Shown here: one piece after another, positions 45,991 to 54,177 of the stretch | Position numbering within the stretch: position 1 is the stretch's first letter | How the letters are laid out: each line of letters opens with the position of its first letter | Program-made: the position numbers and the translations under genes | Assembly: GCA_000372185.1 (NCBI GenBank) | Contig: AQUA01000002.1 | Location: 67,873-131,872 of the forward strand | DNA: 64,000 nucleotides | Source of the DNA: an actinobacterium SCGC AAA278-O22 | Lineage (GTDB): Bacteria; Actinomycetota; Actinomycetes; Nanopelagicales; Nanopelagicaceae | Direction of reading: 5' to 3' | The notes under the pieces: model-generated | The model's database searches: none | What the model was told of the DNA's origin: nothing | Seen by the model: only the letters and a program-made list of their open reading frames with translations

Positions 45991-46956
45991 ATGACGAGCG
46001 GGCAATTCGTAACCAACTGCACAGCAGATGCGATGACTCGCGCCGCCGCCAGTATCAAATCAGGGGCTCTAGTCGCCTTTCCCACCGAAACTGTCTATGG
46101 ACTTGGAGCTGATGCCACAAACGCTGCGGCGGTTGCTCGAATTTATAAAGTAAAAGGTCGCCCTGCTGATCATCCACTTATCGTTCACCTCGCCGATATG
46201 CAGGATGTTGCTGATTGGTCTGACGATATTCCTGACTACGCGATTGCTCTTGCTCGCGCATTTTGGCCAGGGCCCATGACTTTAATTTTGAAAAGATCTT
46301 CACTTGCTCACGATTTCATCACGGGTGGACAAGAGACTGTTGGGCTTCGAGTTCCCAATCACGTCATTGCACTTGCACTGTTGAATGAATTTAAAAAGAT
46401 TGGCGGCAAAGGTATTGCAGCCCCCAGCGCTAATCGTTTTGGCCATGTCTCACCGACAACTGCACAGGCTGTTAGTGAAGAACTGGCTGAGTTTTTAGAT
46501 TCAGAAGATTTGATTCTTGATGGTGGCCCGTCTCTGGTTGGTGTGGAATCTACGATCATCGATTGCACAACCGATCACCCCAAGATTTTGCGCCCCGGTG
46601 CAGTTACAGAAGAGATGATTGAAGAAGTTACCAACCTCGATTTGTCTTATGACGCGACTGAGATTCGAGTGAGCGGTTCTCTTGAAAACCATTACTCACC
46701 AGCAGCACAAGTTTTTCTTGATATCACTCCCGAGAAAGGCGACGGCTTCATTGCGGCCGCTTCATTCGCAACCCCTGATGGAGTCATTCGATTGGCATCA
46801 CCCACAAGCAATGAAGAATTTGCGCGAGTGCTGTATGCGGCGCTGCGAAGTGCAGATCAGCAATTACTTGCGCGAGTAGTTGTAATGCAGCCTTCCGGTG
46901 ACGATATCTCCGTTGCAATCAGAGACCGACTACTGCGTGCAAGCCGCGGGCGTTGA
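45991..46956 (+). CDS. L-threonylcarbamoyladenylate synthase, Sua5 type
   Basis: Makes threonylcarbamoyl-AMP from threonine, bicarbonate and ATP for the t6A37 modification of ANN-reading tRNAs. The 321 residues have the YrdC core (GALVAFPTETVYGLGADA, KGRPADHPLIVH, AFWPGPMTLIL, VGLRVPNH, GIAAPSANRFGHVSPTTA) and STIIDCT, followed by a C-terminal Sua5 domain (about 225-321, beginning SGSLENHYSPAAQ). A longer frame from 45952 would swallow the promoter and is rejected. Confidence 0.92.
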   Translation: MTSGQFVTNCTADAMTRAAASIKSGALVAFPTETVYGLGADATNAAAVARIYKVKGRPADHPLIVHLADMQDVADWSDDIPDYAIALARAFWPGPMTLILKRSSLAHDFITGGQETVGLRVPNHVIALALLNEFKKIGGKGIAAPSANRFGHVSPTTAQAVSEELAEFLDSEDLILDGGPSLVGVESTIIDCTTDHPKILRPGAVTEEMIEEVTNLDLSYDATEIRVSGSLENHYSPAAQVFLDITPEKGDGFIAAASFATPDGVIRLASPTSNEEFARVLYAALRSADQQLLARVVVMQPSGDDISVAIRDRLLRASRGR

Positions 46957-47015
46957 GGAAGTAAGCAGCGCGAGTAAAAATGTTTAGCTTCTAGATTGAA
47001 GTTTCCGTATTCCGC

Positions 47016-47021
47016 TATGCT
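47016..47021 (+). promoter_or_regulatory. -10 element before the copper-cluster membrane gene
   Basis: TATGCT lies eight bases before the GTG at 47030, so the message is probably leaderless or nearly so. The same hexamer precedes the aldehyde dehydrogenase gene. Confidence 0.4.
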
Positions 47022-47029
47022 CGCTCTAT

Positions 47030-47527
47030 GTGTCGGATGAGCGCCCAATGACATTATTTGTCAGGTTTCAGGTCCTGTTGCTCTCGGCACTTTCGGCCCA
47101 CGTAGTTGCGGGAGGTACTTTCGTAGAAACCCCCAACTTCATTTGGCAAGGAGTCGGTCTAGGGGCAATTCTCTTTGGCATTCGGGGCATCAAACTTGAA
47201 GGGCCATGCTTGGCGCTACTAATACTGTTCATACAGAGCTCTAGCCACTTCGTACTAGGTGGAAATACTTATCAAAACGAATCAAGAATGACTTTCGCTC
47301 ACTTACTTTCTGGTTTCGTTTCTTACTTCGCTATATCGTATTTTGACATCGTTTGGGATTTGATTGCTTCAATCCTGATAGCCCTAGTTCCAACGAAAAT
47401 TTTTCTCACGCTTTCTCTCCCCGAGCCATTTGGACATACGGCGGCAGAAGGCATCTCTAACTTTCAGATAAGCCAGCTCACCGCCTCTCTCAAATTCCGT
47501 GGCCCACCTTTTGCTTGGGAGAACTAA
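47030..47527 (+). CDS. integral membrane protein of the copper cluster
   Basis: 165 residues with about four helices (VLLLSALSAHVVAGGTF, WQGVGLGAILFGIRGI, ALLILFIQSSSHFVLGG, LIASILIALVPTKIFLTL). Histidines lie within or near helices (SAHVV, SSHFV, FAHLLS), which could bind metal. No family was recognised. GTG 47030 is chosen from its -10 spacing; ATG 47048 is the alternative. It directly abuts the His-rich small gene (TAAATG) and is followed by YcnI and CopC, so a copper role is inferred from context. Confidence 0.6.
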   Translation: MSDERPMTLFVRFQVLLLSALSAHVVAGGTFVETPNFIWQGVGLGAILFGIRGIKLEGPCLALLILFIQSSSHFVLGGNTYQNESRMTFAHLLSGFVSYFAISYFDIVWDLIASILIALVPTKIFLTLSLPEPFGHTAAEGISNFQISQLTASLKFRGPPFAWEN

Positions 47528-47641
47528 ATGAATCATGAACACGACTCATTTTTTCATATGCACCAAATGCACATTATTGAAACGGCAGTAGCTCTTGTCG
47601 CTATTGCTGCCTGGTGGTACTTCACCAAGAAGCGCCGCTAA
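47528..47641 (+). CDS. 37-residue His/Met-rich single-helix membrane protein
   Basis: The N-terminus reads MNHEHDSFFHMHQMH: five histidines and three methionines in 15 residues. A single transmembrane helix (IIETAVALVAIAAWWYF) and a TKKRR stop-transfer tail follow. GGGAG stands six bases before the ATG, which directly follows the stop of the preceding gene. The HMHQMH cluster is a plausible Cu(I)/Cu(II) site outside the membrane. With YcnI and CopC downstream it looks like a copper-carrier component, though no known family was recognised. Confidence 0.65.
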   Translation: MNHEHDSFFHMHQMHIIETAVALVAIAAWWYFTKKRR

Positions 47642-47671
47642 TAATTTATTCTTATCAAAAAAAAGGAATTT

Positions 47672-48232
47672 ATGAAAAAAGTTCTAGCAGTTTTCGGCAT
47701 TTCATTTTCTATGCTTCTGGCACTTGTTTCACCAGCTTCAGCGCATGTCTCTTCTCAATCAAAGGGATATACATTGATTGCTGGTCAATCAAGTCGCCTC
47801 TGGCTTTCGCTCGGTCATGGTTGTACTTATAAAGATGGCCATTATCCAACGAGCGTATTCAAAGTTGTTGTCCCTGCTACTGCAGGTAAACCGACACCTG
47901 AATTTCACTACGGATTCAAAACATCAGTAGTAGCCAGCGCTGAGTTAGATAAAAATAATGCTCCACTCAGCTATACCGTAACTTGGACAGCTAAGACATT
48001 GGGTCATGCAATCGATGATGGCACCTTCTATGACTTCGGATTGAAGTTGAAGTGGGATGCAACACCACAAACCATTGCATTCCCTACAACTCAGATTTGC
48101 TATGCACCTGGGAAGAAGCCCCTCTATCTTCAGTGGATTATCACTGATGGAAGTACAAAGGCGGCAACAGAGGACACTGAGTTCGGACCTGCTCCAACCG
48201 TCACCACTATCGCAGCACCATCGACTAAGTAG
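47672..48232 (+). CDS. YcnI-like (DUF1775) copper-binding exported protein
   Basis: 186 residues with a signal ending SPASA and the mature N-terminal His (AHVSSQSKG) that in YcnI helps hold Cu(II). The domain core GHGCTYKDGHYPTSVFKV followed by beta strands and YLQWIITDG fits DUF1775. A TTIAAPSTK tail ends it; no C-terminal anchor is seen. AAAGGAA precedes the ATG by about six bases. It is probably a copper sink or chaperone acting with CopC. Confidence 0.82.
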   Translation: MKKVLAVFGISFSMLLALVSPASAHVSSQSKGYTLIAGQSSRLWLSLGHGCTYKDGHYPTSVFKVVVPATAGKPTPEFHYGFKTSVVASAELDKNNAPLSYTVTWTAKTLGHAIDDGTFYDFGLKLKWDATPQTIAFPTTQICYAPGKKPLYLQWIITDGSTKAATEDTEFGPAPTVTTIAAPSTK

Positions 48233-48240
48233 AAAGGGAG

Positions 48241-48268
48241 AGCCCCCAGCTAATATTGGCTGGGGGCT
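48241..48268 (+). terminator. strong stem-loop between ycnI and copC genes
   Basis: AGCCCCCAGC (48241-48250) pairs perfectly with GCTGGGGGCT (48259-48268) around an eight-base loop. No U-run follows, so it is not a textbook terminator. Such stems end transcripts in some Actinobacteria. It lies eight bases before the copC ATG, leaving no room for a Shine-Dalgarno site. Confidence 0.45.
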
Positions 48269-48276
48269 AACTCATA

Positions 48277-48651
48277 ATGAGAAAACTAATATTCGCAGCG
48301 CTTTCAGTTGCACTTATTCTTTCGCACACTGAGAGCGCAAATGCTCATGCACAATTGACTTCAAGTGTCCCGCGCAAGAACCAGACGATAAAAATGTTGC
48401 CAAATTTGGTGTGGCTCGAATTTGATGGCGACCTCATAACTCTTGATGGCAAGGCAGTCAATGAACTTACCGTCACAAATTCAAAGAAGGTACGGGTAGA
48501 TATCGGCGGATCGATTGTCGGTGGCGCCCGAATCTCCACTAAATTGAAACCGGGTTTGCCTTCCGGAAAGTACATGGTTTCCTACAGAATCGTTTCTGAA
48601 GATGGTCACCCAGTTGATGGAAGCTTCTCGTTTACCTATAAACCCAAGTAG
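48277..48651 (+). CDS. copC: CopC-domain copper-binding exported protein
   Basis: 124 residues with a signal ending ANA before the mature HAQLTSSVPRKNQTI, whose first histidine and a later SEDGHPVDGSFSF motif are the Cu(II) ligands of CopC proteins. Length fits a stand-alone CopC; there is no fused CopD helix block. It follows YcnI after a 44-base gap containing a strong hairpin. Likely binds copper outside the membrane for handling or delivery to the oxidase (inference). Confidence 0.88.
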   Translation: MRKLIFAALSVALILSHTESANAHAQLTSSVPRKNQTIKMLPNLVWLEFDGDLITLDGKAVNELTVTNSKKVRVDIGGSIVGGARISTKLKPGLPSGKYMVSYRIVSEDGHPVDGSFSFTYKPK

Positions 48652-48783
48652 TTCATATGGATCAGCTCGCATTGAGCCGATGGAGTAACTGTCGAATAAT
48701 CACTCAAAAAATGCCGTAGTATGACCCCGCTAAACAGAAGTTGATATCCATCATTGATTCGGAAGTAAACCTGTTTACCAGTG

Positions 48784-48856
48784 GGGCCTATAGCTCAGTC
48801 GGTAGAGCAACGGACTTTTAATCCGTGGGTCGACAGTTCGAGCCTGTCTGGGCCCA
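48784..48856 (+). tRNA. tRNA-Lys(TTT)
   Basis: Acceptor GGGCCTA pairs with TGGGCCC (one U-G), anticodon loop CTTTTAA gives TTT, T loop TTCGAGC, discriminator A. CCA is not encoded. It is the only plus-strand tRNA; the next gene's stop codon lies one base beyond it on the other strand. Confidence 0.95.
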
Positions 48857-48857
48857 C

Positions 48858-49163
48858 TTACTTAATTTCACCGCCATCAATTTCATTGAGGTTCGGACGC
48901 GGAATCTTTGGTCGATCTCCGATTAAAAATCTGCGATACATATAGATAGCAACGCCTGCAAAGAATGGCCATTCGAAGGTATATACCCAAGCGCGCCAAT
49001 GGCCTTCATGTGCACGGTGCCATTCAAACCAACCGGCCCATAAACAAAAAGGAATCACTATTGCAAGTACTGCCAGAAAGTATCGCTTCTGTTTCGGCGT
49101 AAGAGGCTTGAGCTCCTCATTCTTCTGTACCCAGTCCGGAGCTTCAAACTCTTTCTCAACCAT
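48858..49163 (-). CDS. small membrane protein next to CtaG
   Basis: 101 residues with two helices (YFLAVLAIVIPFCLWAGWFE and WVYTFEWPFFAGVAIYMYRRF) separated by a short His-containing loop (HRAHEGHWRAW), and an acidic N-terminus. The ATG overlaps the end of ctaG by eight bases, which implies translation coupling. It may be an oxidase assembly or accessory subunit, judged by context; no family was recognised. The loop histidines could bind copper or haem. Confidence 0.6.
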   Translation of the reverse strand: MVEKEFEAPDWVQKNEELKPLTPKQKRYFLAVLAIVIPFCLWAGWFEWHRAHEGHWRAWVYTFEWPFFAGVAIYMYRRFLIGDRPKIPRPNLNEIDGGEIK

Positions 49164-49926
49164 TCTTCGCTACTCTCTCTGCAGCTATTTGCGCATCTAC
49201 TTCAACTGATTTTCGCTCTTCGGATTTAATCCAGTGATAGACAGCGAAAGACATCCAAATAGTGTCGATGATCATCGCACCAGACCACATGAGTGATCCA
49301 CCTCTGCGTTGATCATTGAGTGTGTACATATCGTTGTAAAGAGATCCGTGGCTGACATAGATAAAAAATCCGGTCAGAGTTTCAGGAACCATCATGAGAA
49401 AGAGTGAGATGACAGCCAGCGCTGGTGAAATTCTGCGCTCGGCAGTTTTTCGATCTAAAAGATTAAAGTAGAAGAAATATGGAAGAGCAATATAAAGAGG
49501 TACTTCGATATACGTATGCGCCCAAGGATTTTCCATGATGAAGTTATGTGGCCCGGGAAGATGAACGCCAATCATCAGTGCGGCATAGGTAACCCAGCTC
49601 ACGATGGGGTGGGTGAGTGCTCGGAAAATTTGGCCCGATGGGTTGAATGAGGTCGGGGTACCGAGCACCAATAAAGGCCCGGTAACCATCATTAAAGTAA
49701 TGTGTTGAATCATGTGGAGTGAGAAATAATCCATTGCACGTGCACCTATTGGGGTGTTTACGACGGCAACAATTGAAAGTATTCCTGAGAAGAAGAAAAT
49801 AGTTTGGCGGCTGGTTGACTTCGCGAATCTGAGGTAGAGGTACCCGAGAAGAATGACAGGAATCAGAATTTCGGGAGCAACTTGCCACGAACTGATGACG
49901 CTTTGGTCGTGGTGATGCATCTCCAT
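49156..49926 (-). CDS. ctaG: caa3-type CtaG cytochrome c oxidase assembly protein
   Basis: 256 residues, about six to seven helices, COG3336/caa3_CtaG family. HMIQHITLMMVTGPLLVLG, the ALTHPIVSWVTY segment and DQRRGGSLMWSGAMI are family hallmarks, and the N-terminus MEMHHHDQ is His-rich. The protein is required for CuB insertion in the Bacillus-type system. It is divergent from the oxidase genes at 50104 and is therefore suited to shared timing of expression. A TAGCCT -10-like element lies eight bases before its ATG. Confidence 0.88.
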   Translation of the reverse strand: MEMHHHDQSVISSWQVAPEILIPVILLGYLYLRFAKSTSRQTIFFFSGILSIVAVVNTPIGARAMDYFSLHMIQHITLMMVTGPLLVLGTPTSFNPSGQIFRALTHPIVSWVTYAALMIGVHLPGPHNFIMENPWAHTYIEVPLYIALPYFFYFNLLDRKTAERRISPALAVISLFLMMVPETLTGFFIYVSHGSLYNDMYTLNDQRRGGSLMWSGAMIIDTIWMSFAVYHWIKSEERKSVEVDAQIAAERVAKNG

Positions 49927-50103
49927 AAAAGTGGAGGCTAGCCCTCAACTCCTCAAATTCCTATGCAAGACCTGAGAGAAATGCGAGAAATAAGGGCTGT
50001 AAGTCCTTCTTATATAGAGATGCCAGGCGTACCCTGCTGTGAAGCAACCCATGGAACTCTGTGGGTCACCCGAGGTAAAACTCAACGAAGAGTGGGGGAA
50101 TGC

Positions 50104-50886
50104 ATGAATAGGCGAATATTCGCTGCGCTTACAACTGTCGTTCTTGGTTTCGGCATCATCGCCGGAATTGGAACGTATGTTGCAGCGGCCAAGAATGATC
50201 CAGGTGTTCTGATAGCAAAGAGTGCAGAGGACTACACCGCTCCTGATGGCACTCAATATCCTCAAGTAAAACTCTCGCTCAACGTGTATCCCAACAGCCT
50301 CTTTGGCGGTCATCATGGCGCTGGCGGTGGTGCGCATCCTGATTACGTCAGTTATGCGGCCGGAGGCCCTAACGGCGAAGTTCTCTCTGATGCCAAAGCA
50401 GGAACTAACTTTCAAGTACCTCCACATACAGCGGTAACAATCACCGTGTATCAATATGACTCTGGAGAAACGCTAAATAACGACTACTTCGCACATATCC
50501 GCGGAACCGTTGGTGGGACTGCAACATTTGTTCAGCGCTGGGATACAAAGGCGAAGGCAAATGCTTCACCTGAGCAGCAGATTACAAATATTCCAGCCGA
50601 TATGGTCGGTCATACCTTCACAGTGCATGGAATTTCAGATAAGAAATCACAACTTTTTGTCAGCGTCCCTTTGATGATGTCTAATGATGACGAAGTTACA
50701 GCAGCTGAAGAAGCAGGTGGTTATACCCAGTTCCCAACCAAAACGACTTTCACCTTTATTACAGGCGATGAAGGTGAATATGTGTGGAACTGCGAATTCC
50801 CTTGTGGCGACGGAACTATCGCTCGATTCGGAGCAGCTATGTCAACCATGGGCTATATGTCCGGTCACCTGATTGTGAAGGGGTAA
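50104..50886 (+). CDS. exported cupredoxin-like protein with CuA-like CX3C motif
   Basis: 260 residues. A signal anchor (IFAALTTVVLGFGIIAGIGTY) leads to a histidine-rich stretch (FGGHHGAGGGAHPDYV) and a cupredoxin beta-barrel (VPPHTAVTITVYQYD). The C-terminal loop reads WNCEFPCGDG with C230 and C234, then Met 246, 249 and 252 and His 255 (GYMSGH). This imitates the CuA loop of oxidase subunit II, but the histidine four residues after the second cysteine is missing. GGGGG precedes the ATG by about five bases. Six bases before ctaC, it may carry copper or electrons to the oxidase. Confidence 0.75.
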   Translation: MNRRIFAALTTVVLGFGIIAGIGTYVAAAKNDPGVLIAKSAEDYTAPDGTQYPQVKLSLNVYPNSLFGGHHGAGGGAHPDYVSYAAGGPNGEVLSDAKAGTNFQVPPHTAVTITVYQYDSGETLNNDYFAHIRGTVGGTATFVQRWDTKAKANASPEQQITNIPADMVGHTFTVHGISDKKSQLFVSVPLMMSNDDEVTAAEEAGGYTQFPTKTTFTFITGDEGEYVWNCEFPCGDGTIARFGAAMSTMGYMSGHLIVKG

Positions 50887-50891
50887 GACAG

Positions 50892-51695
50892 ATGCCAGAT
50901 ACAAATACTCCGTACTTCACTGGTCAGTGGTGGAAGCGCAAGGATGTAAAACGCCACGCAGTTCTCTGGGTAATTCTTACCGCGTTGATTGGCTACTTCG
51001 GATCAGAAATTCAGACTCGTGCGATGGGTACGCCTGCTTCAGAAGCCATGGAGAATGTCATTCACTTGATTCGTATCTTCACTTGGGCAGCAGCGCCCGT
51101 TGCAGGATTTGTTGCAGCAATTGCAATTGGAGCCCTCATGGGCAAACGGCATCATGGAGATTTTCCACCTCCTGAAGCTGAACACAACATCAGCAATTCG
51201 CCACGTACTAATGCAGTGTGGATAGTAATTTCTGCACTCCTCTGCCTCTTTGCACTTGTTGCGGGGTTAATTGCTCTTCAGAAAGACAATGCTTCTTTAC
51301 TTGATGCAAAAGCCATCCATGTCAATGTCGTTGGCCAGCAATGGGCATGGAACTATGACTATCCAGGAACTGCTGGTGTACGCAGCAATGTCTTGCACTT
51401 ACCAGTCGACCGACCTGTTGTCTTTCATGTCACAAGTAAAGATGTGAAACATTCTTTCTGGGTCGTTCAAATGGGAATCAAGATTGATGCAAACCCAGGT
51501 GTATTTACTGAGAGTGCAGTGACACCAAATAAAATTGGAACTTTCGACATTCGGTGCGCTGAATTATGCGGACTACTGCATGCTTATATGCAGAACAAAG
51601 TTATCGTCGAAAGCCAATCAGATTATGAAACATGGTTGGCAAGCCAACCTGATACGGGTAAGACAACGTGGACAGAAGAAAAGGCGGCTGCGTAA
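50892..51695 (+). CDS. ctaC: cytochrome c oxidase subunit II
   Basis: 267 residues. Three hydrophobic segments (LWVILTALIGYFG, AAAPVAGFVAAIAIGALMG, VWIVISALLCLFALVAGLI) precede the CuA domain, one more than the usual two. The domain has GQQWAWNYDYPG, the first His in DVKHSFWV, and the complete CuA loop CAELCGLLHAYM. It passes electrons from cytochrome c (or a donor) to subunit I. Its stop shares a base with the next start (TAATG). Confidence 0.94.
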   Translation: MPDTNTPYFTGQWWKRKDVKRHAVLWVILTALIGYFGSEIQTRAMGTPASEAMENVIHLIRIFTWAAAPVAGFVAAIAIGALMGKRHHGDFPPPEAEHNISNSPRTNAVWIVISALLCLFALVAGLIALQKDNASLLDAKAIHVNVVGQQWAWNYDYPGTAGVRSNVLHLPVDRPVVFHVTSKDVKHSFWVVQMGIKIDANPGVFTESAVTPNKIGTFDIRCAELCGLLHAYMQNKVIVESQSDYETWLASQPDTGKTTWTEEKAAA

Positions 51696-53572
51696 TGACA
51701 ACCATGATGGAACATCCAGCGCCAACGTCAGGTCATTCACCAAAGGTGGGAATTATTCGCCACCTCAACATCTTTACCGCCTTTGCACTTGGCGCTCTCA
51801 CTGCAATCGTCGTATGGAGATTATCGCTATCACTTCTGCCTGCCGATTCTGAGAGCGCACCACTCTTCACACGTGAAGACAAGATCACGCTGCTCTCGAT
51901 GATTGGTTGGTTTGTGGGATTCATGACCGGCATAGGTGCACTCGTGGCACCGTTCCGCTGGGTGATGGGTAAAGATCTTTCTCATGAAGAAAATATGTAT
52001 CTTGCTGGTAAAGATATGGGAGTAAAGCGCTATTTCAGATATACAACTGATCACAAAGTTGTAGGTATTCAGTACCTGGTCATCACAATGACAATCTTTG
52101 GAATGGGTGGAATCCTTGCGATGTTAATCCGTGCCAACCTCGGAACTCCCGAAGGTGGATGGATTCATCCGCAGGCATATAACTCAATCGTAGGAACTCA
52201 CGGCATCATCATGATTGTTGGAACGATCATTATGGTGACAGGTCCATTTGGTAACTACATCATGCCAATCATGATTGGTGCCCGCGATATGGCATTTCCT
52301 CGCCTCAATGCGCTGAGCTTCTGGCTGATTGTTGCTGCAGCAATTCCACTTATCTGGGGCCAATTTATCGGCGGTATTTCAACTGGCTGGTCTGCATATA
52401 ACCCACTTGCAGGACAAGCGCCTCTCGGCATGAACGGTTACATCATGTTCATCTGTATTTTTGCTCTTTCAACAATGGTTGCGGGTGCAAATATCACAAC
52501 AACAGTTGTGCGCATGCGCGCACGTGGTATGACATGGAATCGCACGCCGATTTTTATTTATGGTGTTGTTGCATCTGTGGCACTTGCACTTCCTGCCTTC
52601 CCCGTCTTCTTCCTCTCACAAGTAATGTCAGGAATGGATCGCGCGCTCGGCACTTCTTTCTATGACACAGCGCGTGGCGGAAGCGGTTGGCTCTATGAAA
52701 ATCTCTTCTGGATTATGGGCCACCCCGAGGTTTACGTAATTTTGATTCCAGCAGTTGCAGCGCTCATGGAGATGGCTCCAGTATTTACTCGACGCCCACT
52801 CTTTAGCTTCAACGTTGCAGTGATGGGTATCGCAGGAATCTGTGGACTTTCAGTTCTTGTTTGGGCTCACCACATGTATATGTCAGGTTGGGCTCCATTA
52901 CTGAACGCACCATTTATGTTAACGACAGAATTGATTTCGATACCAACCGGAATGCTCTTCTTGGTTCTTGTCGGAACTTTGTGGCGAGGGCGTTTGTGGA
53001 TGACCGTTCCTACGATGTCAATCTTTGCGCTGCTCTGGAATTTCATGATCGGTGGAGTTACTGGAATCTATCTCTCAGATGTTCCTGCAGATGCATTCCT
53101 CCACGGTTCGATGTATGTGACAGCGCACTTCCATTACACCTTGATGGGAGCAGGACTTACCGGAGCCATCGCTTCCCTTGTGTACTGGTTCCCAAAGATG
53201 ACCGGAAGAATGCTTGATACCAAGCTTTCTTGGGCTTCTTTCTGGCTCGTTCAAATCGGCTTCAACGTGGCATTTATTGGAATGTTCTTTGTTGGACTTC
53301 AAGGACAACCTCGTCGCGTAGAAGCATATGCAGCGATATTTAATAAGGGCAATCTTGTTACATCTATCGGTGCAGCAACGATTATGACGGGAATGCTTAT
53401 ATTGCTTGCAGCCGTCATTGGTTCTTGGCGCAATGGCGTCAAAGCCTCTATGAATCCATGGCATGCCAAATCTCTGGAATGGACAGTTCCAAATCCTGTT
53501 CCACTTGAGAACTTTGAAACGTTGCCAGTTGTCACAGAAGATGTTTATGGATACGGAAGGAAGAGCTCATGA
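51695..53572 (+). CDS. ctaD: cytochrome c oxidase subunit I
   Basis: 625 residues. An extra N-terminal part (about 100 residues with two helices, FALGALTAIVVWRLSLSLL and MIGWFVGFMTGIGALVAPF) comes before the conserved core that starts TTDHKVVGIQYL. The core has the haem a His in SIVGTHGIIMIVG, the CuB His-Tyr GHPEVYVILIPA, WAHHMYMSG and the haem a3/a segment VTAHFHYTLMG. The K- and D-channel type was not worked out. It is proton pumping by family. The extension is uncommon compared with the usual 530-560 residues. Confidence 0.95.
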   Translation: MTTMMEHPAPTSGHSPKVGIIRHLNIFTAFALGALTAIVVWRLSLSLLPADSESAPLFTREDKITLLSMIGWFVGFMTGIGALVAPFRWVMGKDLSHEENMYLAGKDMGVKRYFRYTTDHKVVGIQYLVITMTIFGMGGILAMLIRANLGTPEGGWIHPQAYNSIVGTHGIIMIVGTIIMVTGPFGNYIMPIMIGARDMAFPRLNALSFWLIVAAAIPLIWGQFIGGISTGWSAYNPLAGQAPLGMNGYIMFICIFALSTMVAGANITTTVVRMRARGMTWNRTPIFIYGVVASVALALPAFPVFFLSQVMSGMDRALGTSFYDTARGGSGWLYENLFWIMGHPEVYVILIPAVAALMEMAPVFTRRPLFSFNVAVMGIAGICGLSVLVWAHHMYMSGWAPLLNAPFMLTTELISIPTGMLFLVLVGTLWRGRLWMTVPTMSIFALLWNFMIGGVTGIYLSDVPADAFLHGSMYVTAHFHYTLMGAGLTGAIASLVYWFPKMTGRMLDTKLSWASFWLVQIGFNVAFIGMFFVGLQGQPRRVEAYAAIFNKGNLVTSIGAATIMTGMLILLAAVIGSWRNGVKASMNPWHAKSLEWTVPNPVPLENFETLPVVTEDVYGYGRKSS

Positions 53573-54177
53573 GCGTCGATACCCACGCAAACCCACATCA
53601 CGAACATCCCGATGTTGTAGGTAGTCGCAATCGACTAGGAGTTATCCTCTTGATTGTTGCTGACGTTGCATTCGCACTCAGCATGGTCTTTACCTTTTTC
53701 TATCTCAAAGCACAGAATGTCAATGAGATGTGGCTTCCTGCAGCAACTGAAGAGAACCCAGCGATAACTCCTGTATCAAGCTCAGGAGCATGGAGAATCA
53801 CTGCAATTGCAGCAGTAGGTCTGATTGCCCATTTCATGGCGCTCAGGAATGTTCGCAGTGGAAATCAGTCAGGGCTTAAGACTTTCGGCCTGATGGCATT
53901 TATAGCTTCTCTATTTGCCACGGTTTTACAGATTCAGCAATTCGGAACAGTTCCATTTACCTTTTATAGCGGTGCATATGCATCCTGCTGGTATCTATTT
54001 GCAGTGATGAACACAGTTCACTTATTGCTCACGGCATTTATTTCGCTAGGAAACTGGAATCGATCACGACTTGGGCTCTATAAGGCTGATCATTGGCATG
54101 TAGATATCGTTAATGTCTGGTGGGTCTGGATGGTTGTGTCATCATTGCTAGGTGCCTTCTCACTCAGCTTCGCCTAA
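53569..54177 (+). CDS. ctaE: cytochrome c oxidase subunit III
   Basis: 202 residues, with about five helices (GVILLIVADVAFALSMVFTF, ITAIAAVGLIAHFMAL and others) after a histidine-rich N-terminus (THANPHHEHPD). A conserved HVDIVNVWWVWMVV segment lies in the last helix region. This is the short five-helix subunit III, probably stabilising subunit I. The start overlaps the ctaD stop as ATGA; the next gene begins 26 bases before its end. Confidence 0.9.
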   Translation: MSVDTHANPHHEHPDVVGSRNRLGVILLIVADVAFALSMVFTFFYLKAQNVNEMWLPAATEENPAITPVSSSGAWRITAIAAVGLIAHFMALRNVRSGNQSGLKTFGLMAFIASLFATVLQIQQFGTVPFTFYSGAYASCWYLFAVMNTVHLLLTAFISLGNWNRSRLGLYKADHWHVDIVNVWWVWMVVSSLLGAFSLSFA

